64,000 nucleotides of DNA, taken from Pseudomonadota bacterium. GTDB taxonomy: Bacteria > Bdellovibrionota > UBA1018 > CAIMNF01. This document shows, one piece after another, positions 16,717 to 24,665 of the stretch. How positions within the stretch are numbered: the stretch's first letter is position 1; every line of letters starts with the position of its first letter. The notes below the pieces were generated by a model. It was not told the origin of the DNA and made no database searches. It was given only the letters and a program-made list of their open reading frames with translations. The stretch covers positions 1-64,000 of the forward strand of contig JAIXOQ010000020.1 of NCBI GenBank assembly GCA_027486675.1. Direction: 5' to 3'. A program made the translations under genes and the position numbers.

Positions 16717-17961
16717 TCACTGAAGAGCTCCTATCCCTTGTGCCTGTTCCCAAGCTGCTTCGGCAATCACTCGGTCTCTTTTGCTTTGCAAATAAGCCTT
16801 CTGTCGATTGATGAGGTCATTTTCTATGACATCCCAATCTTCAAAGGTAAGCAGGCCATTGTTGTATCGTTTTCGTGCAATTTCTGCTCTTACCGTTGTG
16901 GCTTGCTTGAAGCTCGTGTCGACTTTGAATTTCATTACAGCCTCAAGGTAACTCGAATAAGATTGTTCCAGCCTTGCACGGACCTGACGGCTGATGTTTA
17001 CCCTTTGATACTCGGCTGCGGTACGCGCATCAATCGCTGACCGAGTGGAGTAGAAATCACTTCCACCGGAAAAAAAAGGAAGAGTTAGTGCGATGCCGAC
17101 TGACCATCTCTCTTGTGCGCCCAGGAATACCGGGGATACCTGACGCCCCAGTGTACCGCTGAGGTCAAGACTGGGATAAAATCCTGAACGCGCGATCGTC
17201 ACCCCAGCATCAGCTCCAGCTTCAAGAGCTTCGAGCTGTCGATAGTCGGGTGTTGCTAGCGCGATTTTCAGAAAATCTGGAGTACCTGATGCTGGCTCCT
17301 GGACTGGGATTGTTCCGGTGATAGACAAATCCGAATACTCATCGAAACCTAAGGCCCGAGCAAGTTGTGCCGATGAAATGCGTTTCGCGTTTGAGGCTTG
17401 GAGATCATCTAACTTTGCTTGGGCTAAGTAAGCCTCCGAAAGATATGCAGAGCCCTTGTTTTCACGCCCGCTTTCAAATCGTAGCGCTACAAGACGATTA
17501 TTTTCTTCCCTGCGGCGAATGATTTCTTCGGTGAGTATTTTAAAGTCAATCGCATAGCTTAGGCTCTCATAGGCTGATTTGAGATCGAAACTAACGCGTG
17601 CCTTTGTCGTGTCATACGCTGCCCATGCAGCCACTGAATTTCCGTGCGCCTGTCGCATTCTTCCTAAGGTCTGAAATCCAGCAAAGAGATTTTGCGTGCC
17701 CGTGAGAGAAGTCGTTCGATTTGTGCTTCCGTTAGAACCCGTATTGTTTCTGACATAGCCGATGCTTGCACTCATTTGAGGGAGGAATCCGCTTCTCGCG
17801 GTACCTTTCAATTCATCCGTCGACTGCGCTGTGGCAAGTGCTGCCTTCAAGTCTGCGTTGCTGTCTTGTGTTGCATGAATACAGGCTGCCCAGTCTAAAG
17901 TTTGGATCGCGTGTGCCAGCCCTGGGGCGAGCAAAAGAAGTATGAAAACATTGCGTCTCAT
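16717..17961 (-). CDS. TolC-family outer-membrane efflux channel
   Basis: A 414-residue protein with a signal peptide ending LAHA and two OEP repeats, made mostly of long helices (for example residues 115-215) joined by beta-strand pairs (YPSLDLSGTLGRQVSPVF and VGIALTLPFF). It forms the trimeric outer-membrane exit duct. It is first in a tolC-macA-macB operon, so the tripartite MacAB-TolC pump is complete and dedicated rather than sharing a general TolC. The length is typical of single OEP proteins. Confidence 0.93.
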   Translation of the reverse strand: MRRNVFILLLLAPGLAHAIQTLDWAACIHATQDSNADLKAALATAQSTDELKGTARSGFLPQMSASIGYVRNNTGSNGSTNRTTSLTGTQNLFAGFQTLGRMRQAHGNSVAAWAAYDTTKARVSFDLKSAYESLSYAIDFKILTEEIIRRREENNRLVALRFESGRENKGSAYLSEAYLAQAKLDDLQASNAKRISSAQLARALGFDEYSDLSITGTIPVQEPASGTPDFLKIALATPDYRQLEALEAGADAGVTIARSGFYPSLDLSGTLGRQVSPVFLGAQERWSVGIALTLPFFSGGSDFYSTRSAIDARTAAEYQRVNISRQVRARLEQSYSSYLEAVMKFKVDTSFKQATTVRAEIARKRYNNGLLTFEDWDVIENDLINRQKAYLQSKRDRVIAEAAWEQAQGIGALQ

Positions 17962-18010
17962 TTGTATACATCATCAGGGAGGATTGTTGAGGATCCAATC
18001 AATAATGGTA

Positions 18011-19054
18011 CTAAAGCTCAACACTGAGTCCGAGCGACACGGTAGTCAGTGTAACGCTGCGCTTGGGGATCGTCGTGTCGACGCTGAGGGTAGAGAGATC
18101 AAAAGTGATAGAAGTTTTCTCAGGAAGAAAAATGAGTTCCCATTCACGAGGCACTGTATGGGAGGCCCCGATCGCAAGCTCAGCATCGCCTAGACTCGGG
18201 ACTCCGCCGGTGGAGAGTGGTGCGAATTTCGTGTAGATCTGAAGGGTTCCATAGGGTGTAGGGTGGCTTCCTGATACAAATACCTGGGGCCCGAACACAT
18301 ACTTTAGGCCATAGGATAGATCGCTCACGACCATGCTCCAGTAGTACCAGCCCGCTGAGGTGGCCAAAGTAAAGCCACCGGGTGTCCATTTTGTTCTTTC
18401 GGAAAGTCGGTAACTGCCCCTGAGATTGATTCCTAAAAATCGGGCTGCCGCCAAGTTAGATGGGGATTGGAGTAGCGGTAAAATTGTCCCATAGGCACTT
18501 GCGCCTATGCCCCAGAGTGTATCCTCAATCGCATAATGAAAGGCCGCTTTGCCCGTGAGTGAGAGCTGCGATACGGAGGGGCGATTCGTTTCGGAAAAAC
18601 TGCTCCAGGTTTGGCCCAGCCCTAAGTCCCAGCGCGTTGGTTTGATTTTAGGTTTTGCTACCGCAATACCCTCTCCGTTCAGTCCTTCGCGCGATATTTT
18701 ACAGTTCTGGCGCTCGATCTCTCCGGCAGGACCGATGGCGATAAAACCAAACTTCTCAGAGTCTTCGCCCATATTAATCTCGAGCTCAAAAGCCGAGTCT
18801 TCTCTCACTTCGACCGGACGTGTGACCTTCTCGATGCCCTCCACTTCCACGAGCAGTGTCCATTCGGGATTGGGATATTGCCCTCGGATCGTGAAACTCA
18901 CCCTTTGATTGGGTAAAAATTTATGAGGTAGGGTCTTATTGAGCTGAAGTGTTTGAATTGAGGGCGTACTTTCGCAATCCAGCTCTGCTGCACCAAGTGC
19001 AGCGGCTGGGCAAAAGAATGCCAAAAGCGTAAACGGCACAGAGGCTCGACGCAC
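18011..19054 (-). CDS. Exported protein with probable outer-membrane barrel
   Basis: A 347-residue protein with a signal peptide (FTLLAFFCPAAALGA). The first half looks like an Ig-like domain with a Cys pair (CESTPS and NCKISRE). The second half has regular amphipathic strands (FHYAIEDTLWGIGASAYG, GINLRGSYRLSERTKW, GWYYWSMVVSDLSYGLKYVF), suggesting a barrel, and ends in VSLGLSVEL without the classic C-terminal Phe. It follows a lipoprotein gene 30 bases upstream, so the two probably form an envelope pair. No family is recognised. Confidence 0.6.
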   Translation of the reverse strand: MRRASVPFTLLAFFCPAAALGAAELDCESTPSIQTLQLNKTLPHKFLPNQRVSFTIRGQYPNPEWTLLVEVEGIEKVTRPVEVREDSAFELEINMGEDSEKFGFIAIGPAGEIERQNCKISREGLNGEGIAVAKPKIKPTRWDLGLGQTWSSFSETNRPSVSQLSLTGKAAFHYAIEDTLWGIGASAYGTILPLLQSPSNLAAARFLGINLRGSYRLSERTKWTPGGFTLATSAGWYYWSMVVSDLSYGLKYVFGPQVFVSGSHPTPYGTLQIYTKFAPLSTGGVPSLGDAELAIGASHTVPREWELIFLPEKTSITFDLSTLSVDTTIPKRSVTLTTVSLGLSVEL

Positions 19055-19084
19055 TGACTCTAAGTCTAATTGTTTTTAGAGCAC

Positions 19085-19897
19085 TTAGTTTGAACTGTGG
19101 CAGCTCAGGTTAAGAACAATTTGCCGGGTATTGGCGCCAACGGTCTGGCTGATTGTGTGATTGATAGAAACACTTTGTGTGCCCCTCTTGATACGCACCC
19201 AACCCAATTGACGTTTTTCTGAGCCAAAGAGTTTTTCTTTACTCGTGTACTGCCCCAGTAAAATCGTCATAGAGTCATCGGTGACTTGCGCGATCACACT
19301 GTAGTGCTTGTCGCGCTCCTCTCCATCTACAAGAAAGGTACGTCCTGAGCCAAATGTAAGGTTTGATCCTACGGCCGGACTATTCTTGACTTGTTTTCCG
19401 TTCCAAGTGAGCTCGACGGCATCGCAAATGAACCCCGTGGCTCCTGAAACTTCATGCGGCGGCAAGGAACAAGCTGCGATTGTACCCGGTGTGCTTTCGT
19501 TATCTTGAATGCTGAGGGATGTATCTAAAGATAGTGCAGTGGATGAAGTGATGTCGGATACGGCACTCGCAGTTGAAACGCCTTCTTGAATCGAAAGTGT
19601 GACGAGCGGATCAGATAATTCCCCCCTGACTGTCGATGTGCCAGTAGTTGTCTGTCCCTGCTTTGTCTTTGAGTCGATAGAAAACTTTTCAGCCCCAGCA
19701 GTACAGGAAATAGAAGTAGCGGTCTCCGTGCTTTTCTTGGGTGGTGTCGTCGGTTTAGCTGGCGGGTCTTTACTTTTGTTAGTTTCGTTTTTCTTCGATG
19801 GCGTGCCGGAGCGAAGTACAGGAAGTTTGGCCTTATCCTTTGAGCAACCGCCGAGAGTTAAAATAACAAAAAGTAGCACTGATAATGCGCGAGACAT
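19085..19897 (-). CDS. Lipoprotein of unknown function
   Basis: A 270-residue lipoprotein with signal peptide and lipobox LGGC (Cys18). The cysteine is followed by a Lys/Ser/Thr/Pro-rich linker (about residues 28-62), then a mainly beta domain with an internal Cys pair (CSLPP, ICDAVELTWNG). Ser follows the lipidated Cys, consistent with outer-membrane sorting. It is the first gene of a two-gene operon with the exported barrel-like protein downstream. No family is recognised. Confidence 0.68.
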   Translation of the reverse strand: MSRALSVLLFVILTLGGCSKDKAKLPVLRSGTPSKKNETNKSKDPPAKPTTPPKKSTETATSISCTAGAEKFSIDSKTKQGQTTTGTSTVRGELSDPLVTLSIQEGVSTASAVSDITSSTALSLDTSLSIQDNESTPGTIAACSLPPHEVSGATGFICDAVELTWNGKQVKNSPAVGSNLTFGSGRTFLVDGEERDKHYSVIAQVTDDSMTILLGQYTSKEKLFGSEKRQLGWVRIKRGTQSVSINHTISQTVGANTRQIVLNLSCHSSN

Positions 19898-20051
19898 AGT
19901 GCGTGATAGCTTAGCAAAGCCTGATTTTAATAGACAGGTTCAAAGCTGCGGGCTTTTTGTTTCTGCTTCCAAGAATCATTTAAAAAAGTTGCTCAAGCCT
20001 CCCTTTCTGAATGTGATTGCATTGAATGGCGGCGTGATCCACAAGCCTCAG

Positions 20052-20080
20052 TTGCCTAAACCCATGTTTTTCCCTACAAT
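20052..20080 (+). promoter_or_regulatory. Promoter of the rpsB-to-tig operon
   Basis: TTGCCT (20052-20057) and TACAAT (20075-20080) are separated by exactly 17 bases and match sigma-70 consensus at 4/6 and 5/6 positions. The transcript would start near 20087, giving a leader of about 155 bases that contains the hairpin structure below. It is the only strong promoter seen before the 12-kb operon. Confidence 0.65.
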
Positions 20081-20097
20081 CAGGGCCTTACTACACA

Positions 20098-20153
20098 CAC
20101 TCCCGCATAAAAACGTGGTGTCTACGGCATGGTGCCGTAGATCGCAGGGAGTG
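20098..20153 (+). ncRNA. Structured leader RNA of rpsB, possible S2 autoregulatory element
   Basis: The transcribed leader contains an outer stem CACTCCCGC (20098-20106) with GC-A-GGGAGTG (20144-20153), one A bulged. It encloses an A-rich strand and a perfect 9-bp hairpin TCTACGGCA/TGCCGTAGA (20121-20141) with a 3-base loop. About 90 bases separate it from the rpsB ribosome site. In E. coli ribosomal protein S2 represses rpsB-tsf through its leader; whether this different structure does the same is inference. Confidence 0.5.
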
Positions 20154-20242
20154 GAGGAATAACCGCGGATTTCAGGGTCAGTCAGCTTTATAAGCGCCTC
20201 ACTCTAAGTCTGCTTCTTGCGAAAACAGAAGGAGGCCTTCAA

Positions 20243-21130
20243 GTGCCTACAATTACGATGAAAGAAATGCTCGAGTCCGGAGTTCACTTTGGTCATCAAA
20301 CGAACCATTGGAACCCAAAAATGAAACCATACGTTTACGGTGCGCGTAACGGTATTTATATCGTCGATCTGCAGCAGACCGTAGAGCGCGCGAAGGCAGC
20401 ATGTGACTTCGTCCGCAAGACCGTCGCCGAGGGAAAAAAAGTTCTATTTGTTGGCACAAAGAAACAGGCCAAAGAAGTCATTGAACAAGAAGCACAACGC
20501 GCAGGGATGTTCTACGTCTCGGATCGCTGGTTGGGCGGAATGTTGACGAACTATCAAACAGTGAAGGCATCGATTGATCGTCTCAAGAAGCTTGAGACTC
20601 TTAAGACAACCGATGGCTGGAACGAGCTCACAAAGAAAGAACAGTCCCGAAACGATCGCGAACTCGGAAAACTGAAAAAGTCTTTGGGCGGTATTCAAGA
20701 GATGAAGAAGCTCCCAGGCTGTATTTTCATCATCGATACAACGAAAGAACACATCGCCATAAAAGAAGCGAAGCGTTTGAATATCCCTACCATTGCTGTG
20801 GTCGATACGAACTGTGACCCTACAGGTATTAACTTTGTGATCCCTGGCAATGACGACGCATTCCGCAGCGTCAGCCTATTTACTCGCCTCATTGCAGACG
20901 CATGCCTTGAGGGCGCACAAATTCATCAGGAGAAACTGCGCGCAGGTGAGGGCGACAAAGGCGCTGAAGAAAGCTCTCAAGAGAAAAAGGTGTCTCGCTT
21001 TGAGGGCGATCGCGACTTGCTCGGCGTAGATGTCGTTGATCTTGAGGCGATGGAAAAAGTCGAAGGCGAAGAAGTGACCCTAGACGCTTTAATAACTGGC
21101 GCTGTTCTAACGACTGAAAAGAAAGGCTGA
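20243..21130 (+). CDS. rpsB: 30S ribosomal protein S2
   Basis: A 295-residue small-subunit protein that bridges head and body of the 30S particle. It has the family motifs LESGVHFGHQTNHWNPKM near the N-terminus, RNGIYIVDLQQT, FVGTKKQA, RWLGGMLTNY and PTIAVVDTNCDP. It exceeds the usual 230-250 residues by a charged C-terminal tail with RAGEGDKGAEESSQEKK and an acidic end. The start is GTG with AAGGAGG 7 bases upstream. It heads an operon with tsf, as in most bacteria. Confidence 0.98.
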   Translation: MPTITMKEMLESGVHFGHQTNHWNPKMKPYVYGARNGIYIVDLQQTVERAKAACDFVRKTVAEGKKVLFVGTKKQAKEVIEQEAQRAGMFYVSDRWLGGMLTNYQTVKASIDRLKKLETLKTTDGWNELTKKEQSRNDRELGKLKKSLGGIQEMKKLPGCIFIIDTTKEHIAIKEAKRLNIPTIAVVDTNCDPTGINFVIPGNDDAFRSVSLFTRLIADACLEGAQIHQEKLRAGEGDKGAEESSQEKKVSRFEGDRDLLGVDVVDLEAMEKVEGEEVTLDALITGAVLTTEKKG

Positions 21131-21135
21131 TTCCT

Positions 21136-21762
21136 GTGAGTATTACCGCTGAACAAGTACAAAAACTCCGTGAGCACACTGGCGCGGGAATGATGGACTG
21201 CAAGAAGGCTCTGACTGAAAATTCGGGTGATTTCGACAAGTCAGTTGATTACCTGCGAAAGAAAGGAATTGCTTCTGCTTCTAAAAAGGCAGGTCGAGCA
21301 ACCAAAGAAGGCGCGGTTCAGTCCTATATCCATGGCGAAGGCCGAGTGGGTGTTTTGATTGAAGTGAACTGCGAAACCGACTTTGTTGCTCGCACGGATC
21401 GTTTCAAGCAATTTGTGCGTGACCTATCGATGCATATTGCCGCAGCCGCTCCCCAGTACGTACGTCCAGAAGAAGTGCCCGCTGAGATCGTTGCAAAAGA
21501 AAAAGAAATTGCGATTGCTCAAATGCAGGCACAAAACAAGCCTGCAGCAGTTCTAGAAAAGATTGCTGAAGGCAAAGTTCAGAAATTCTTCGAGGACACC
21601 TGCCTTGTGAAGCAAGCGTTCATTAAGAACCCAGATCAAAAGATTGAGGACCTCATCAAAGAGACCATCGCTGGTCTTGGGGAAAATATCTCAGTGCGTC
21701 GTTTCGCTCGCTTTGTTTTGGGCGAAGGAATTGAGACCACCTCTTCTGAAGAGGCACATTGA
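21136..21762 (+). CDS. tsf: Elongation factor Ts
   Basis: A 208-residue guanine-nucleotide exchange factor for EF-Tu. The N-terminal UBA-like domain has [19 protein letters not shown], and the core has [19 protein letters not shown], which carries the residues that open the EF-Tu nucleotide site (TDFVA). It is shorter than the about 280 residues of E. coli EF-Ts and resembles the short Thermus-type form with a reduced core. The start is GTG. The stop overlaps the pyrH start by one base. Confidence 0.97.
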   Translation: MSITAEQVQKLREHTGAGMMDCKKALTENSGDFDKSVDYLRKKGIASASKKAGRATKEGAVQSYIHGEGRVGVLIEVNCETDFVARTDRFKQFVRDLSMHIAAAAPQYVRPEEVPAEIVAKEKEIAIAQMQAQNKPAAVLEKIAEGKVQKFFEDTCLVKQAFIKNPDQKIEDLIKETIAGLGENISVRRFARFVLGEGIETTSSEEAH

Positions 21763-22484
21763 TGGCGGCGCAGCCCAAGTATAAGCGTGTGCTTCTTAAG
21801 TTATCTGGAGAAGCACTCGCAGGAGACGGTGGTTTTGGTATTGATACTGATGTCTTGGCAGGTATTGCTAACGACGTGAAGGCAATACGGGATTCGGGAA
21901 CTGAAATCGCAATCGTCGTCGGAGGTGGAAATATCTTCCGTGGCGTAAAAGGTGCGACTGAGGGCATGGATCGCGCAACCGCCGACTACATGGGCATGCT
22001 TGCCACTCTTTTGAATTGTTTAGCACTTCAGGATGCACTCGAGCGAAACGGAGTTTTTACTCGAGTGCAATCGGCGATTGAGATGCGCGCGATCGCGGAG
22101 CCTTACATTCGAAGGAAAGCCGTGCGGCACCTCGAAAAAGGGCGCGTTGTCATCTTTGGGGCCGGCATTGGAAATCCATATTTCACGACCGATACAACTG
22201 CAGCGTTGCGAGCGATCGAAATGAACTGTCAGATCTTGCTGAAGGCCACGAAAGTGGACGGGATCTATACAGACGACCCAAAGAAGAATCCAAGTGCAAA
22301 GCGGTTTGAGCAGCTCACCTACATGGAAGTGCTTCAAAAGGGCTTAAAGGTGATGGATTCAACCGCTATTTCACTCTGTATGGATAACCGCCTGCCGATC
22401 ATTGTTTTTGATCTTGGCGTTAAAGGGTCAATGAAGTCAGTGATTGACGGTGGCGGAATCGGAACATTGGTACACGCAGGTTAG
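21762..22484 (+). CDS. pyrH: UMP kinase
   Basis: A 240-residue hexameric amino-acid-kinase-fold enzyme that phosphorylates UMP to UDP. It contains [13 protein letters not shown], the nucleotide-loop [48 protein letters not shown] and [11 protein letters not shown], all characteristic. Its length matches the family. The ATG at 21762 overlaps the tsf stop; a TTG one codon earlier also lies in frame. Confidence 0.98.
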   Translation: MAAQPKYKRVLLKLSGEALAGDGGFGIDTDVLAGIANDVKAIRDSGTEIAIVVGGGNIFRGVKGATEGMDRATADYMGMLATLLNCLALQDALERNGVFTRVQSAIEMRAIAEPYIRRKAVRHLEKGRVVIFGAGIGNPYFTTDTTAALRAIEMNCQILLKATKVDGIYTDDPKKNPSAKRFEQLTYMEVLQKGLKVMDSTAISLCMDNRLPIIVFDLGVKGSMKSVIDGGGIGTLVHAG

Positions 22485-22495
22485 GGAGCAAAATC

Positions 22496-23053
22496 ATGTC
22501 AGCAAAGATTGTCGAAACTTTAGGGCAGCAAATGGATAAAGGCCTGCAGGCACTTCAAAAGGAGTTGCTCAAGGTGCGGACCGGACGAGCGACTATTGGT
22601 CTAGTGGATCACCTTCACGTTGACTACTACGGATCCAGGACTCCTTTGACACAGGTTGCAAACCTAACGACTCCTGATGCCCGAACTATTCAAATCACAG
22701 CATGGGAACCCGCGATGCTTTCAGTGATTGAGAGAATGATTCTCGAGGCAAACATTGGGTTTACTCCGCAAAACGACGGAAAAGTGATTCGGATCACCAT
22801 GCCACCCATGACAGAAGACCGTCGCAAAGAGCTCGTTAAGATGGTGAAAAAGATGGGTGAAGAAGCGAAAGTGAATCTTCGCAACCACCGGCGCGATGCA
22901 AATGAAGCCGTCAAAACGTTGGAGAAGAACAAAGAGCTTTCTCTGGATGAAGCTAAAAAGCTTCAAGATCTGATTCAGAAAAAGACGGACGACAAGTCGA
23001 CCGAAGTAGAAAAGATCATCTCGCTTAAAGAAAAAGAGATCATGACCGTCTAG
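22496..23053 (+). CDS. frr: Ribosome recycling factor
   Basis: A 185-residue factor that with EF-G splits post-termination ribosomes. It has the family regions LLKVRTGRATIGLVDHLHVD, YYGSRTPLTQVANL, the turn with ITAWEPAML, and the helix with ANIGFTPQNDGKVIRI and PMTEDRRKELVKMVK. Length and domain order (three-helix bundle with an inserted beta-domain) are normal. It is in the classical tsf-pyrH-frr order. Confidence 0.98.
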   Translation: MSAKIVETLGQQMDKGLQALQKELLKVRTGRATIGLVDHLHVDYYGSRTPLTQVANLTTPDARTIQITAWEPAMLSVIERMILEANIGFTPQNDGKVIRITMPPMTEDRRKELVKMVKKMGEEAKVNLRNHRRDANEAVKTLEKNKELSLDEAKKLQDLIQKKTDDKSTEVEKIISLKEKEIMTV

Positions 23054-23063
23054 GGTCATTTTC

Positions 23064-23789
23064 ATGGGGCTGATCCCGCGCCACATCGCGATTGTAATGG
23101 ACGGAAATGGCCGCTGGGCAGAGCGTCGAGGGCGACCCCGTGCCTATGGACATGTTCGTGGAAGCTCCAGAGTCCGTGAAATCACACGCGTGGCTAGCGA
23201 ATCAGGTGTGCAAACGCTGACTTTATACGCCTTTTCATCGGAAAACTGGAAGCGCCCGGAGTCCGAGCGTGCCATTCTTTGGCGGCTTTTAGTCAAGCAC
23301 CTGAGGCGCGAGCGCAAGGAATTGATGCAGCAGAATGTTCAGCTGCATGTGATCGGTGAATTGCATCGCCTCCCCCTGGATGTTCAGGAAGAAGTTAAAG
23401 TATCAGTTCTCGCCATGGCAAAAAACACGGGAATGCGACTTGTTTTTGCTGTTTCATACGGCTCGCGTCAAGAGCTCGTATCTGCAGCTCACAACATAGT
23501 GCAGGAGGTTTTAGGCGGGAAAGTTCAGCTGAACGAGGTGAGTGAAGCACTCATGGAGGCGCATCTTTCTACAGCTTTCTTGGGTCAGACTTCGGATGTT
23601 GATCTGTTGATCCGTACCAGCGGCGAGCAGCGCCTGAGTAACTTTATGTTATGGCAGTCGGCCTATGCAGAACTGTTATTTGTGGATGAATGCTGGCCAG
23701 ATTTTACGGCGGAGCATTTTCGTGGTGTTATTGAAAGCTATGGCAAAAGAGAGCGGCGCTTTGGTGGACTCCCTTCGAGTCAGTCGTAA
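23064..23789 (+). CDS. uppS: Undecaprenyl diphosphate synthase
   Basis: A 241-residue cis-prenyltransferase that makes the C55 carrier lipid for peptidoglycan and glycans. It has IAIVMDGNGRWAERRGRPRA with the catalytic Asp, YGHVRGSSRVREI, LTLYAFSSENWKRP, and C-terminal DLLIRTSGEQRLSNFMLWQS followed by AYAELLFVDECWPDF. All substrate-binding motifs are intact. It precedes and overlaps the cdsA gene, the usual arrangement. Confidence 0.97.
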   Translation: MGLIPRHIAIVMDGNGRWAERRGRPRAYGHVRGSSRVREITRVASESGVQTLTLYAFSSENWKRPESERAILWRLLVKHLRRERKELMQQNVQLHVIGELHRLPLDVQEEVKVSVLAMAKNTGMRLVFAVSYGSRQELVSAAHNIVQEVLGGKVQLNEVSEALMEAHLSTAFLGQTSDVDLLIRTSGEQRLSNFMLWQSAYAELLFVDECWPDFTAEHFRGVIESYGKRERRFGGLPSSQS

Positions 23790-24612
23790 CCTGCTGCAAC
23801 GCATGTTGACCGCCCTAATAGGTGTGCCATTTATTGTCTTCCTCCTAACGAGTGGTGGACTCGAGGGTGCTACGATCTTCGCAGCTGTCATCTCGAGTTT
23901 GATGCTCTACGAGTTTTGCTCGATTGCCTTAGGCAGGGTTGCCGCACGGACTCTAGTTTGGATTCTCTCTGCAAACTTGGGATTCCATATCCTGAACTAT
24001 TTTGTGGGTCCTGTCTTTTTTGGACTCCCTCTGGTCGTCCTAGGATTCTTGCTGTTTTTCCTGCTCGCACTCTTTTCCGTTCCGTATACCCCTGAACATA
24101 GAGTGACTCGGCAAATATCGACTCGCTTGATGAGTGCCTTCTTCGGCTGGGTTTACTGCGGAGTTTTGCCCCTTTTTGCGCCAGCCATACGTGCAACACG
24201 CGACGGGCAGGCTTGGTTAGTGGGGATGCTGTTCATTGTTTGGGCAACGGATATCGGGGGCTACTTTTTTGGAAAGTGGTTTGGCAAACGGAAGCTCTAT
24301 GCTGCGGTTAGTCCTAAGAAGACTTGGGAAGGCGCATTCGGCGGTGCATTTTTGTCGATCGGTGTTGCTGCGGCATTCCAGTATTTTGGGTTCCTCAGGA
24401 ATACCTCCTGGGCTGATGTGGCAGTGATGGCTGTACTCATCTCTGTTGCATCCCAGCTGGGTGACCTCTGCGAGAGCGTCATTAAACGATCTTTTGGTGT
24501 GAAGGACAGTGGGAAGATCTTGCCTGGTCATGGTGGTTTTCTTGATCGATTTGATGGGGTTTTATTCGCCCTCCCGATCACTTATGCCTACCTTTGGGCA
24601 TTTCATAGCTAA
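23740..24612 (+). CDS. cdsA: Phosphatidate cytidylyltransferase
   Basis: A 290-residue integral membrane enzyme that converts phosphatidic acid and CTP to CDP-diacylglycerol. There are about seven or eight hydrophobic segments, and the C-terminal signature is present (ESVIKRSFGVKDSGKILPGH and GGFLDRFDG). The start is uncertain: ATG 23740 overlaps uppS by 50 bases; GTG 23764 and ATG 23803 are alternatives. CDP-diacylglycerol feeds the PssA encoded later in the operon. Confidence 0.95.
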   Translation: MAKESGALVDSLRVSRNLLQRMLTALIGVPFIVFLLTSGGLEGATIFAAVISSLMLYEFCSIALGRVAARTLVWILSANLGFHILNYFVGPVFFGLPLVVLGFLLFFLLALFSVPYTPEHRVTRQISTRLMSAFFGWVYCGVLPLFAPAIRATRDGQAWLVGMLFIVWATDIGGYFFGKWFGKRKLYAAVSPKKTWEGAFGGAFLSIGVAAAFQYFGFLRNTSWADVAVMAVLISVASQLGDLCESVIKRSFGVKDSGKILPGHGGFLDRFDGVLFALPITYAYLWAFHS

Positions 24613-24665
24613 CCCTTTCCCGAAACGCGCTAAACTAGTCTCTGGCTTTTGCCCAAGGAGGGCGT

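Noticed and set aside
23665-23739. Longer open frame at the start of cdsA
   Set aside because: It lies within uppS, adds an uncharacteristic N-terminus and has no ribosome site; I placed the start at 23740 or later.
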